Shown piece after piece: positions 7,747 through 16,548 of a stretch of 64,000 nucleotides of DNA. Under the pieces are notes generated by a model that did not search any database, was not told where the DNA came from, and was given only the letters and a program-made list of their open reading frames with translations. How positions within the stretch are numbered: the stretch's first letter is position 1; every line of letters begins with the position of its first letter. Source of the DNA: an uncultured Pseudomonadota bacterium (GTDB lineage Bacteria; Pseudomonadota; Gammaproteobacteria; Steroidobacterales; Steroidobacteraceae); assembly GCA_903884235.1 (NCBI GenBank), contig CAISEB010000043.1, positions 1 to 64,000 on the forward strand, given 5' to 3'. The translations under genes were made by a program, and so were the position numbers.

Positions 7747-10473
7747 TTAGAACTTGTAGCCGACGCCGAGCAGGTACGTGCGACCGTAGAGGTCGTAGGT
7801 CTGCGGGGTCTGCACGCCGCTCGAGAACGTCCCGGTCGTGTCCCGGTACGGCGAGTTGTTGATGTTCTGCGCGAGCAGCGAGATCGACAGGTTCTTGGCC
7901 GAACCCGACTGCACGGTGTAGCCGATCGAGCCGTCGAGCTGGCGATCGTCGAGGATCTGGCTGTAGCCGCGCCCGGCGAACAGCGACTCGACGCCACCCA
8001 CATAGGCCTGGCGCCAGCGCTCGCTGAGGCGGGCTTGGAAGCCGGCACGCTCGTAGTACACCGTGATCGTGCGCACCTTCGGCGACAGGCCGGGGAGCGT
8101 CGGGCCCGTGTTCGGGTCCGGCGGGATCGACGACTTCGTCCAGGCCATCGCGACTTGCGCACCGAGTCCGTTGAGCGAGGAGGCGATGAGGCCGGCGTCG
8201 AAGGTTGCCGCCGCCTCGAGACCCCGCGCGTTGCCGCCGGACTGGTTCGCCGGCCGGCTCATCGTGCCGATGTTGCCGTTCGCCACGCTCGGGGTGATGC
8301 CGTTGTTGTTGAAGTTGCTGAAGTCGAAGTTCGGGTCGCTGACGCCCGTGTAGATGAACGACTTCAGGTCCTTGTACCAGGCGCCGAGGCTGACGTAGGA
8401 GTTCTTCGCGAAGTACTTCTCGAACGTCAGGTCGTACGCCCAGGCGCGCCACGGCCGCAGCTGCGGGTTGCCGCCCGAACCGGACCAGCGACGCGTGAGC
8501 ACGTCGACGCCGGCGTCGATGCTGCCCTTCAGGTCCTCCATGCGCGGACGCACCATCTGCTTGCCCGCACTGAGGCGCAGCAGCGTCTCGTTGGTGAAGT
8601 CGAGCACGAGGTTGAGGCTCGGCAGCACGTCGTTGTAGCTCGCGCCCTGCGTCGTGCTGCTGACGACGATCGGGTTCGTGTTCGGGATCTGGTCGAAGCC
8701 GGTCGAGGACTGGTTGGCGTGCACGACCTGGACGCCGAGGTTGCCGGCCAGTGCGTACGTGCCGATGTGGCTGCGCACGTCGAACTGGACGAAGGCGCTG
8801 GTGAGCTTCTCCGAGACGCTCCAGTTCTTCGTGTAGTGGTTGGAATCGAGGATCGGATCGCGCGAGTACAGCTGCGCCACGGCGTCGAGCACGTTGTAGC
8901 TGATCACGCTGCCGGCACCGCCGCCGAGCGTCGTCGCCGGCACGAGCAGGCCCGCCGGCACGGTGACCGGCGTGCGGCCATTGAGCAGGTTCAGGTTGTA
9001 CTCGGCGACGTCCTTGGACTTGTCGCGCTGCTGCAGTGCGATGCCGGTGCTGATGCGCGAGAAGAAGCCATCGAGCGGGTGCTCCGCCGACAGCCGCACC
9101 GACTTGATCTTGTCGGTCACGATCGGGTCGTGCTCGGTGCCATCGTGTCCCCAGCCACCCCAGATCGCCGGGTCGCCGAGGTACATCTTCGAGGCATCGG
9201 CGTAGTTGAGGCCGGGGGTCAGCGTCGGCAGGCCGGACGTGGCGTTCTGGAACGCGACCGTGTCGGACGCGTAGCCCGCGCCCGGCGCGTTCTTGTAGCC
9301 GGCGTACGTCTCGATCCACTTCTCCTCGCGCTCGGCGTAGGAGTAGCTGAGGTCGGCGTTCGCCTTCCAGCCGCCGATCGTCGACTCGAGGTTCTCGCCG
9401 ATCGCGTACAGCTTGTCCTTTCGTTCCTGGTACTGGTTGAGGACGATGTTGTTGAAGTTGTTGTAGGTGCCGCTGGTGACGAACGAGATCCCGCTGATGT
9501 CGGTGATCGTCGGGTTGGTCACCGGGCCGCCGGCGAGCAGGTAGCCTTCCCAGCCGCGGTCGTAGCTCTTCTGCGAGTACTTCGAGTAGTACAGGTCGGT
9601 GACGCTGTGGAGGTTCTCGTTCGGCTTCCACTCGAGGACGCCGACCAGACCGTCACGGACGTCATTGCGCGAGTAGGCGTAGTACTCGGCGCCGTCGAGC
9701 GTCGTCGCGTTCTGCGGCGGCGTGCCGAAGTTGCCCGGAGGGCCGTCGTTGCCGAACCACCAGGCCTTGTAGTGCTGCTGCTCCTCGGGGGACTCGAGGC
9801 GCGCGTAGCCGAGCGCGAGGCCGAGGGTGTTGTCGGCGAACTTGCCGATGTAGGTCGCGTTGAAGCGGTAGCCCTCGTCCTTGCCCTCGGCATTCAGGAT
9901 GCCGAGGGAATTGCGCTCGCCGCGCAGGCCGACGGCGAACGTCTGGTCCTTGTCGACCGACAGCGGGCGCACGGTGCGCAGGTTGATCGTGCCGGCGAGG
10001 CCCTGGGAGACGCGCTCGGCGTCGGTGGTCTTGTAGACCACGACCGACTGGACGATTTCCGCCGGGTACTGGTCGAACTCGACCGCACGGTTGTCGCCCG
10101 TGCTCGCCTGCTCGCGGCCGTTGAGGAGCGTCGTCACGAAGTCGCCGCTGAAGCCACGGACCGAGATGTCCTGCACGCGACCGTTGACGCGCTGGCCGGC
10201 GACGCCGGACAGGCGCGAGATCGACTCCGCGACGCTCGGGTCCGGCAGCTTGCCGATGTCTTCCTGCGTCACGATCTCGACCAGCGAGACCTCGACCTTC
10301 TTCTCGTCGAGTGCGGCCTGGATCGAATGGCGGTAGCCGGTGACGGTGATTTCCTCGAGCGTCTCGGCCGGCGCGGTCTGCGCCGAGGCGAGCTGCGAGC
10401 CACCGAGCAGCGCGGCGGCGATCGCGGCCGACAGCGGATAGTTGATCGACGGCGGGCGGGCGGGCTTCTTCAC
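7747..10473 (-). CDS. TonB-dependent receptor of the carbohydrate (Xanthomonas/Caulobacter) type
   Basis: A 908-residue outer-membrane protein: signal peptide (residues 1-31, ending AQT), a TonB-box-like LEEITVTGYR near residue 40, the plug domain (SVAESISRLSGVAGQRVNGR, ISVRGFSGDFVTTLLNGREQ, VVVYKTTDAERVSQGLAGTINLRT), then a beta-barrel ending in an aromatic residue (GVGYKF). This plug signature is that of the receptor group found in proteobacterial carbohydrate-utilisation loci, where they import oligosaccharides. Its own TTGACA/TAGATT promoter and a LacI-type operator lie upstream (10634-10689), and the neighbouring genes are glycosidases and sugar transporters, so a beta-glucan oligosaccharide is the likely ligand (inferred). 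Confidence 0.9.
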   Translation of the reverse strand: MKKPARPPSINYPLSAAIAAALLGGSQLASAQTAPAETLEEITVTGYRHSIQAALDEKKVEVSLVEIVTQEDIGKLPDPSVAESISRLSGVAGQRVNGRVQDISVRGFSGDFVTTLLNGREQASTGDNRAVEFDQYPAEIVQSVVVYKTTDAERVSQGLAGTINLRTVRPLSVDKDQTFAVGLRGERNSLGILNAEGKDEGYRFNATYIGKFADNTLGLALGYARLESPEEQQHYKAWWFGNDGPPGNFGTPPQNATTLDGAEYYAYSRNDVRDGLVGVLEWKPNENLHSVTDLYYSKYSQKSYDRGWEGYLLAGGPVTNPTITDISGISFVTSGTYNNFNNIVLNQYQERKDKLYAIGENLESTIGGWKANADLSYSYAEREEKWIETYAGYKNAPGAGYASDTVAFQNATSGLPTLTPGLNYADASKMYLGDPAIWGGWGHDGTEHDPIVTDKIKSVRLSAEHPLDGFFSRISTGIALQQRDKSKDVAEYNLNLLNGRTPVTVPAGLLVPATTLGGGAGSVISYNVLDAVAQLYSRDPILDSNHYTKNWSVSEKLTSAFVQFDVRSHIGTYALAGNLGVQVVHANQSSTGFDQIPNTNPIVVSSTTQGASYNDVLPSLNLVLDFTNETLLRLSAGKQMVRPRMEDLKGSIDAGVDVLTRRWSGSGGNPQLRPWRAWAYDLTFEKYFAKNSYVSLGAWYKDLKSFIYTGVSDPNFDFSNFNNNGITPSVANGNIGTMSRPANQSGGNARGLEAAATFDAGLIASSLNGLGAQVAMAWTKSSIPPDPNTGPTLPGLSPKVRTITVYYERAGFQARLSERWRQAYVGGVESLFAGRGYSQILDDRQLDGSIGYTVQSGSAKNLSISLLAQNINNSPYRDTTGTFSSGVQTPQTYDLYGRTYLLGVGYKF

Positions 10474-10633
10474 TTCTTTCCCCCTGAATGATGTTGTTCT
10501 AAAGCGCGAATGGAAAGGAATCCAGTCTTCTGCGGAAAGGGGTCGGAACGTCAGTCCGGACTGTAGGCGCTAGTTCTGATTTTCAGAGGCAATTCGGCCT
10601 TTCGTGAGCACCCGCCTGAGCGGCACCCCGAAT

Positions 10634-10647
10634 TGGAACCCTTTCCA
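10634..10647 (-). promoter_or_regulatory. LacI-family operator, set A (receptor gene)
   Basis: On the minus strand TGGAAAGGGTTCCA, an imperfect palindrome matching the set A core TGGAAA-N2-TTCCA type found at 22251 and 23558. It begins 13 bases downstream of the -10 box of the receptor promoter, exactly the spacing seen at the PTS operon promoter, so a bound repressor would cover the transcript start. Confidence 0.65.
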
Positions 10648-10660
10648 AATTGTGTTGTGG

Positions 10661-10689
10661 AATCTACCGGGCCGGCCGGCCACTGTCAA
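10661..10689 (-). promoter_or_regulatory. Sigma70-type promoter of the TonB receptor gene
   Basis: Minus strand: -35 TTGACA at 10684-10689, 17-base spacer, -10 TAGATT at 10661-10666. The element sits about 190 bases upstream of the receptor ATG in the 254-base gap after the GH30 gene, leaving a long 5' leader. Confidence 0.65.
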
Positions 10690-10727
10690 CGAGGGGCCGG
10701 ATCCGCAGGCGGCGTCCAGCGCGCCGC

Positions 10728-12164
10728 TCAGCGCGCCGGGTCCGGCGTCCAGATGAGCGTCGCCACCGCACCGCCCTCGAGCGCGACGTGACCGACCCTG
10801 GTACCGGAGCGGACGGAGAAGGTCAGCGCCGCGCCGTCGTTGCACACGGCGAGCACGATCGTACCATCGGGGTTCTGCAGCGCCACCGTGCGCAGGCCTG
10901 CGATCCCGGACGTCGCCGCGACGCGCACCGCGCCTGGTCGGATGAAGCGGCTGAAGTGGGCGAGGGCGTAGTACTCGACGTTGCGGGTGACCTCGCCCGT
11001 GCGCGTGTCGACGGTGACCACGCCGCGGCAGTTCTTGCAGCCGCCGAGGTGGGGTCCGGCGTTCTCGTCGAGCGCCAGGTTCCACAGCACGACCCCGCGC
11101 GCCCAGTGCCGCGTGCCGTCGACCATGACCGTCCCGAACAGGAAGCGCAGCGACGTGCCCCAGTCCGGCGACCAGCCGCCGCCCGAGCATTCCGTGATGA
11201 ACGCGTCCTTGGCCGGGTACGCGTCATGCACGACGTCCTGGGCCGCGACGTCGCCGTAGTAGCAGTGCCACGCCACGCCCTCGACGTAGCGCGCGGCCGC
11301 GGGGTCGGAGAGCACCGCGAGTGGCGAGGCGGGCGCGTCCCAGTTGTGGTCCCACTCCAGCAGCGCCGGGGCGTCGCGGCGCGCCGCGAGCCGGGGTCCG
11401 AGGGATCCTGCGATGAACGCGGCGCGCGCCGGCGGGTCGACCCGCATGCCGGGGTAGTTGGCCGGTTCGGTGCCGGGTTCGTTCTGGATCGTCAGCGCGT
11501 AGAGCGGCACGCCGGCTCGTGCGTACTCGTCCGCGAAGCGCAGCAGGTAGTCGGCGAACGGGCCGTAGGCCTCCGGCCGCAGGTGCCCGGTGACCAGCGA
11601 ACCGTTGTCCTTCATCCACGCCGGTGCGCTCCAGGGCGAGGCGATCACCCGCAGCGCGGGGTTGAGCGCCTGGGCACGCCGGGTCACGCCGAGCACGGCG
11701 AGCGCCTCCGGGGGCATCGCGAAGCGGCTGAGCGTGGGATCCGGCGCGCCGTCCGGGGTGTCGTCGAGCGTGTAGTGGCGCGGCGAGAAGTCGGACGCGC
11801 CGATCGGCACCCGGACGAGGCCGAGACCGAGCCCCGGCGCCGGTCCGAACAGCTCGGCGAGCAGCCGCTCGCGGGCCGCGGCGTCGAGGCCACGCTCGAG
11901 CGTCAGCGCCGTCGCATCGGTGATCGCCGCGCCGACGCCGACGAAGGCCTGGTAGCGGCGCGACGGATCGACCTCGATCACGGCCGGGTCCGCGGCCGAT
12001 GCCGCGAAGGCGACGTCAGGTCCAGGCGCGAGCCGTCGCGCGCCATCGGCCGAGGTCACCCAGATGCGCAGCACCGCGGGCGCCGGGAGGGGCGAGGCCG
12101 CCGGGGCGAGGGGCGCCGCGCAGGGCAGCGCGAGCAGCAGCAGGGTTCGCAGCGTGTCGCGCAT
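10728..12164 (-). CDS. GH30 glycoside hydrolase, secreted (glucosylceramidase/beta-1,6-glucanase-like)
   Basis: A 478-residue protein with a signal peptide (MRDTLRTLLLLALPCAAPLAPAA) and a complete GH30 subfamily 1-like fold: the YQAFVGVGAAITDATA start of the barrel, LVRVPIGASDFS, ASPWSAPAWMKDNG, the acid/base Glu in IQNEPGTEPANYPG and the nucleophile Glu in FITECSGGGW, then the C-terminal beta-sandwich. GH30 enzymes cleave beta-glucosidic linkages, including beta-1,6-glucan; in this context it may remove beta-1,6 branches of a laminarin-type glucan in the periplasm (inferred). It is the last gene of the eight-gene minus-strand operon, 3 bases after the halogenase stop. Confidence 0.88.
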   Translation of the reverse strand: MRDTLRTLLLLALPCAAPLAPAASPLPAPAVLRIWVTSADGARRLAPGPDVAFAASAADPAVIEVDPSRRYQAFVGVGAAITDATALTLERGLDAAARERLLAELFGPAPGLGLGLVRVPIGASDFSPRHYTLDDTPDGAPDPTLSRFAMPPEALAVLGVTRRAQALNPALRVIASPWSAPAWMKDNGSLVTGHLRPEAYGPFADYLLRFADEYARAGVPLYALTIQNEPGTEPANYPGMRVDPPARAAFIAGSLGPRLAARRDAPALLEWDHNWDAPASPLAVLSDPAAARYVEGVAWHCYYGDVAAQDVVHDAYPAKDAFITECSGGGWSPDWGTSLRFLFGTVMVDGTRHWARGVVLWNLALDENAGPHLGGCKNCRGVVTVDTRTGEVTRNVEYYALAHFSRFIRPGAVRVAATSGIAGLRTVALQNPDGTIVLAVCNDGAALTFSVRSGTRVGHVALEGGAVATLIWTPDPAR

Positions 12165-12167
12165 GGA

Positions 12168-13679
12168 TCAGGGCGCCGTCGCCGCGCAGTGCGCGGCGAT
12201 GAAGTCCTTGTGCATCGGCATCACGTTCACGCACTTGCCGATCACGGATTCGATGTCATGCAGGAACTTGCGGACCTCCTCCTCGCTGCGCGAGTCGACG
12301 AGCGGGTCGTAGTCGGCCGGGATCACGCCCTGGCCGAGCATGACCTGGATCCAGCTCTCCTCGTTGAACAGCTCCTCGCCTTCCTTGAAGATCCGGCCGT
12401 GCGCGCCGAACATGTCGATCTTCTGGCGCAGCGTGTCGGGGATCGACATCGTCCGGCAGTAGTTCCAGAAGGGCGAGTCGTCGCGCGTGGTCGCCTTGTA
12501 GTGCAGGATCAGGAAGTCGCGGATGCGCTCGTACTCGAAATCCGCCGCGCGGTTGTAGTGGTCGACCTCGACCTGGCTGAAGCCGAGCGTCGGCAGCAGC
12601 TTGGTGAGCCGCACCAGTCCCGACTGGATCAGGTGGATGCTGGTCGATTCGAGCGGCTCGAGGAAGCCGCTCGACAGCCCGATGGCGATGCAGTTCCGGT
12701 TCCAGATCTGCCGGCGCTTGCCCGGCGTGTAGCGGATGTAGCGCGGCGGGGCGAGCGGCGCGCCGTCGAGGTTCTTCATCAGCACGTCGGTGGCCTCGTC
12801 GTCGCCGATGAAGCCGCTGGAATAGACATGGCCATTGCCGGTGCGGTGCTGCAGCGGGATGCGCCACTGCCAGCCGGCGCCATGCGCGGTGGAGCGCGTG
12901 TACGGCAGCAGCGAGCCGTCCGAGACGCACGGCACCGCGATCGCACGGTTGCACGGCAGCCAGTGGCTCCAGTCCTCGAAGGGCGTCCCGAGTGCAGCGC
13001 CGATCAGCAGTCCGCGGATGCCGGAGCAGTCGATGAACAGGTCGCCCGCCACCTTCTCGCCGCTCTCGAGCACGACCGCGTCGATGTGGCCGGATTCGGC
13101 ATGCAGCTCCGTGCGCACGATCTTGCCCTCGGTGCGGCGCACGCCGCGCCTCTGCGCGTAGTCGCGCAGGAAGCGGGCGTACAGCGAGGCGTCGAAGTGG
13201 AACGCGTAGGCGATGTCCGCCAGCGGCGACTTCGGCATGTCGGGGCGACTGCGCATGAAGCGGCCCTGCAGCGGCGCGACGGTGTTGATCGCGAAGTGCC
13301 CGAACGGCGGCGCCTCGCCTTGGAGGTGCATCTTGAGCCAGTACTGGTGGCAGCGCAGCAGGTCCCAGTCCTGGCCGATGCGGCCGAAGCCGTGCAGGTA
13401 CGAGTCGCCGATGCGCGCCCAGTTGACGAACTGGATGCCCATCTTGAAGGTGCCCTGCGTGCGGCGCAGGAAGTCGTCCTCGTCGATGTCGAGCGCGAGG
13501 TTGAACTGCTTGATCGCCGGGATCGTCGCCTCGCCGACGCCGATGGTGGCGATCTCGTCGGACTCGACGAGCCGGATCGAGTAGCTCTTGCTCAGCAGCT
13601 TGGACAGTAGCGCGGCGCTCATCCATCCGGCCGTGCCGCCGCCGACGATGACGATGTTGCGTACGGGATGTGCTTGCAT
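12168..13679 (-). CDS. Flavin-dependent (tryptophan-type) halogenase
   Basis: A 503-residue protein without a signal peptide. The FAD-binding GGGTAGWM lies at residues 13-20, the halogenase lysine corresponds to Lys79 in GTFKMGIQFVNW, the family motif WxWxIP is present at residues 270-275 (GWQWRIP), and GFLEPLESTSIHL carries the conserved Glu near residue 344. All catalytic landmarks of the PrnA/RebH family are therefore intact. Halogenases of this family use FADH2, oxygen and halide to chlorinate or brominate aromatic substrates. Paralogues are known next to TonB receptors in several proteobacteria with no clear job. Here it is embedded between a sugar ABC transporter and GH30, with gaps of 21 and 3 bases. 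Confidence 0.9.
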   Translation of the reverse strand: MQAHPVRNIVIVGGGTAGWMSAALLSKLLSKSYSIRLVESDEIATIGVGEATIPAIKQFNLALDIDEDDFLRRTQGTFKMGIQFVNWARIGDSYLHGFGRIGQDWDLLRCHQYWLKMHLQGEAPPFGHFAINTVAPLQGRFMRSRPDMPKSPLADIAYAFHFDASLYARFLRDYAQRRGVRRTEGKIVRTELHAESGHIDAVVLESGEKVAGDLFIDCSGIRGLLIGAALGTPFEDWSHWLPCNRAIAVPCVSDGSLLPYTRSTAHGAGWQWRIPLQHRTGNGHVYSSGFIGDDEATDVLMKNLDGAPLAPPRYIRYTPGKRRQIWNRNCIAIGLSSGFLEPLESTSIHLIQSGLVRLTKLLPTLGFSQVEVDHYNRAADFEYERIRDFLILHYKATTRDDSPFWNYCRTMSIPDTLRQKIDMFGAHGRIFKEGEELFNEESWIQVMLGQGVIPADYDPLVDSRSEEEVRKFLHDIESVIGKCVNVMPMHKDFIAAHCAATAP

Positions 13680-13700
13680 TCTGGACTCCAGGCGGCGCGG

Positions 13701-14768
13701 CTAGATGCGGGCGCCGGTCGAGACGTCGAACAGCGACGCGTGGCGCGCGTCGAGGGAAAAGGGGATGCGCTCGCCGTCCGCGTACGGACGCTCGCCCGGC
13801 TCCAGCGAGACGAGCGGCGTGCCGTCGCAGTCGAGGGTGATGATGCGCGTCGCGCCCATCGGCTCGACGAGCCGCACGGCTGCGGCGTAGGGGCCGCTGC
13901 CGAGGGCGACGTGCTCCGGGCGGATGCCGAGCGTGACCGCGCAACCGTCGGGGACGGTCGTCACATCGAGCGCGTCGAGCGGCACCTCGAGCCCGGCGCC
14001 GGTGAACGTCGCACAGCCGTCGCGGCGGGCGATCCGCCCGTCGATGAAGTTCATGCCGGGCGAGCCGAGGAAGCCCGCGACGAAGCGATTCGCCGGGCGA
14101 CGGTAGACCTCGTCCGGCGTGCCGACCTGCTGCAGCACGCCCTCGTCGAGGACGGCGATCCGGGTGGCGAGCGTCAGCGCCTCGACCTGGTCGTGCGTCA
14201 CGTAGATCATCGTCGCGCCGAGCCGCCGGTGCAGCAGCTTGAGCTCGCGGCGCAGCGTCGCGCGCAGCGAGGCATCGAGGTTGGAGAGCGGCTCGTCGAG
14301 CAGGTACACGCGTGCCTCGCGCACCAGCGCCCGTCCGATCGCGACGCGCTGCCGCTGGCCACCGGAGAGCGCGGCGGGACGCCGCCCGAGCAGCGGCGTC
14401 AGTTGCAGGAGCTCGGCTGCGGCGCGCACCCGTCGCTCGATCTCGGCGCGGGGCGTGCGCCGCACCCGCAGGCCGAACGACAGGTTGCGCTCGACGGTCA
14501 TCGTCGGATAGAGCGCGTAGGACTGGAAGACCATGCCGATGTGGCGCTCCGCGGGGTCCTTGTCGGTCACGTCCTCGCCGCCGATCAGCACGCGGCCCGA
14601 GGTGACGGGAACGAGGCCCGCGACCGCGCCGAGCAGCGTCGACTTGCCACATCCGGAGGGTCCCAGCAGCACGAGGAACTCGCCCTCGTGCGCCTCGAGC
14701 GACAGCGCCTGCAGGATCGGGCGGGCGCCGATGCTGACGGTGAGGTCCTCGATGCGGATGCCGGACAC
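13701..14768 (-). CDS. Sugar ABC transporter ATP-binding protein (MalK/UgpC type)
   Basis: A 355-residue ATPase starting with GTG at 14768. Walker A is GPSGCGKSTLL, the signature LSGGQRQRVAIGRALV, Walker B VYLLDEPLSNLDA, and the H-loop YVTHDQ. The C-terminal 130 residues form the OB-fold (TOBE) regulatory domain typical of the carbohydrate importer CUT1 ATPases, with FIDGRIARRDG and LGIRPEHV. It powers the two permeases encoded upstream; only 2 bases separate it from the permease stop codon. Confidence 0.92.
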   Translation of the reverse strand: MSGIRIEDLTVSIGARPILQALSLEAHEGEFLVLLGPSGCGKSTLLGAVAGLVPVTSGRVLIGGEDVTDKDPAERHIGMVFQSYALYPTMTVERNLSFGLRVRRTPRAEIERRVRAAAELLQLTPLLGRRPAALSGGQRQRVAIGRALVREARVYLLDEPLSNLDASLRATLRRELKLLHRRLGATMIYVTHDQVEALTLATRIAVLDEGVLQQVGTPDEVYRRPANRFVAGFLGSPGMNFIDGRIARRDGCATFTGAGLEVPLDALDVTTVPDGCAVTLGIRPEHVALGSGPYAAAVRLVEPMGATRIITLDCDGTPLVSLEPGERPYADGERIPFSLDARHASLFDVSTGARI

Positions 14769-14770
14769 CG

Positions 14771-15631
14771 TCAGCCCCTGAGCGCGCCGGCGGTGATGCC
14801 GCGCACGAACCAGCGCCCGGACGCGAAGTAGACCAGCAGCGGCACCAGCGAGGTCAGCAGCGTCGCCGCCATGTCGACGCCGTAGTTGCGGGTGCCGGTC
14901 GTGGTGTTGATCAAGTTATTGAGCTGCACCGTCATCGGCGCGAGCTCGTGCCCGGCGAACACGAGGCCGAGCAGGTAGTCGTTCCAGACCCCCGTGACCT
15001 GCATGATCGCCGCCACCGCGAGCATCGGCGCCGACATCGGCAGCAGCACCAGCGTCCAGGTGGTCCAGAACCCGGCTCCGTCGATGCGCGCGGCGTTGAA
15101 GAGCTCGACCGGCAGGGCGGCGTAGTAGTTCCGGAACAGCAGCGTCATCAGCGGCATGCTGAAGATCACGTGGACGACGACGATCCCGGGCAGCGAGCCG
15201 ACGAGGCCGACGGCGCCGAGCGCGCGCACCAGCGGGTACATCATCACCTGCACCGGGATGAAGGCGCCGATCATCAGCAGGCCGAACAGCAGGTTCGATC
15301 CGCGCGGCCGCCACAGCGCGAGGACGTAGCCGTTGAGCGCGCCGAGGGCGACCGCGACGAGCGTGCTTGGCACCGCGATCCAGAGCGAGTTGGCGAAGCC
15401 CGCGTGCAGGCCGTCGCAGGCGAGCCCGGTGCAGGCGTGGCTCCAGGCGTCCTTCCAGGCCGCGAGCGACGGCGCCTGCGGCAGCGCGAACAGGGCGCCC
15501 GAGCGGATCTCGTCCATCGACTTCAGCGACGTCACGATCATGACGTAGAGCGGCAGCAGGACGCCGAGCGCGGCGAGGACCACGAGCGCGTGCAGCACGA
15601 TGCGCCCGACGCTGGCCGATGCGCGCCTCAC
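14771..15631 (-). CDS. Sugar ABC transporter permease (MalG-like)
   Basis: A 286-residue inner-membrane protein with about six transmembrane segments. It starts at a GTG (15629-15631) that overlaps the TGA of the preceding permease gene (GTGA), which fixes the start. The EAA loop that docks the ATPase reads ELFNAARIDGAGFWTTWTLVLLPMSAP. The N-terminus (VTSLKSMDEI) and the C-terminal FVRGITAGALRG match carbohydrate permeases of the MalG/ThuG type. Partner of the permease ending at 15628. Confidence 0.9.
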   Translation of the reverse strand: MRRASASVGRIVLHALVVLAALGVLLPLYVMIVTSLKSMDEIRSGALFALPQAPSLAAWKDAWSHACTGLACDGLHAGFANSLWIAVPSTLVAVALGALNGYVLALWRPRGSNLLFGLLMIGAFIPVQVMMYPLVRALGAVGLVGSLPGIVVVHVIFSMPLMTLLFRNYYAALPVELFNAARIDGAGFWTTWTLVLLPMSAPMLAVAAIMQVTGVWNDYLLGLVFAGHELAPMTVQLNNLINTTTGTRNYGVDMAATLLTSLVPLLVYFASGRWFVRGITAGALRG

Positions 15632-16539
15632 GCGATGCTCGCCGCGGCGCGGGTGCGCGCATAGAGGAACGGGGCCAGCAGGGCGAGCACCGTCACCAGC
15701 AGGACGATCGCGCCGGCCGAGGCGAGCCCGAGGTTCGCGCGGCCGTAGAGGTGGTCCATGATGAACTTGGTCGGCACCTCGCTCGCGGTGCCCGGGCCGC
15801 CCTGCGTCATCGCGACCACCGCGTCGTAGAGCTTCACGACCCCGGTCAACAGCAGCACGAGGGCGGTCGCGAACGCATAGCCGAGCTGCGGCAGCACGAT
15901 CGAGGTGTAGACGCGCCAGGTCGGGATGCCGTCGATGCGCGCGGCGCGCCACAGGTCCGGGTCGACGCCGCTCAGTCCCGCGAGCAGGATCGCCATCACG
16001 AACCCGGAGGCCTGCCAGGCCGTGGCGATCACGATCGTCAGCAGGACCCGGTCCGGGTCGACGATCCAGTCGAAGCGGAACGCGCTGAACCCGAGCGCGC
16101 GGCCGACCGCCTGGATGCCGTCGGTCGGGTTCAGGATCCACTGCCAGACCGCGCCGGTGGCGATGAACGACATCGCGTACGGGTACAGGAAGATCTGCCG
16201 CAGCCAGCCGCGTGCAGCGATCTCGCGGTCGACCAGGATCGCGAGCACGGAGCCAGCGAGGAGGCAGGCGCTGATGAACAGCACGCCGTACAGCAGCAGG
16301 TTGTCGAGGGACAGCAGCCAACGCTCATTGCTGAACAGGCGGACGTACTGGGCCATGCCGACGAAGTGGTCGCTCGGCAGCGTCCGCGACGCGGTGACGC
16401 TCATCTGCGCCGTCCACAGCGTCGATCCGAGGTAGCCGAGCAGCGCGGTCAGTGCAACCGGAACGAGTGCGGCGCGGGCGGCCCAGGTCGCGCGCACGAC
16501 TGGCGCGCGTCGGCAGGGGCGTGGGATCGCGGTGTGCAC
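15628..16539 (-). CDS. Sugar ABC transporter permease (MalF-like)
   Basis: A 303-residue inner-membrane protein with about six transmembrane segments; GTG start at 16539, 9 bases after the binding-protein stop, although its GGAGG site is very close and an internal GTG near 16497 is possible. The EAA loop is DLWRAARIDGIPTWRVYTSIVLPQLG. Family: CUT1 sugar permeases such as the glucose/mannose and maltose systems. Confidence 0.88.
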   Translation of the reverse strand: MHTAIPRPCRRAPVVRATWAARAALVPVALTALLGYLGSTLWTAQMSVTASRTLPSDHFVGMAQYVRLFSNERWLLSLDNLLLYGVLFISACLLAGSVLAILVDREIAARGWLRQIFLYPYAMSFIATGAVWQWILNPTDGIQAVGRALGFSAFRFDWIVDPDRVLLTIVIATAWQASGFVMAILLAGLSGVDPDLWRAARIDGIPTWRVYTSIVLPQLGYAFATALVLLLTGVVKLYDAVVAMTQGGPGTASEVPTKFIMDHLYGRANLGLASAGAIVLLVTVLALLAPFLYARTRAAASIA

Positions 16540-16548
16540 CCTCCAGCC

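Noticed and set aside
7561-10491. A 976-codon + strand frame opposite the TonB receptor
   Set aside because: Antisense shadow with no recognisable protein family.
10650-13610. A 986-codon + strand frame opposite GH30 and the halogenase
   Set aside because: Shadow of genes with intact catalytic motifs; Arg/Val/Ala-biased, no domain.
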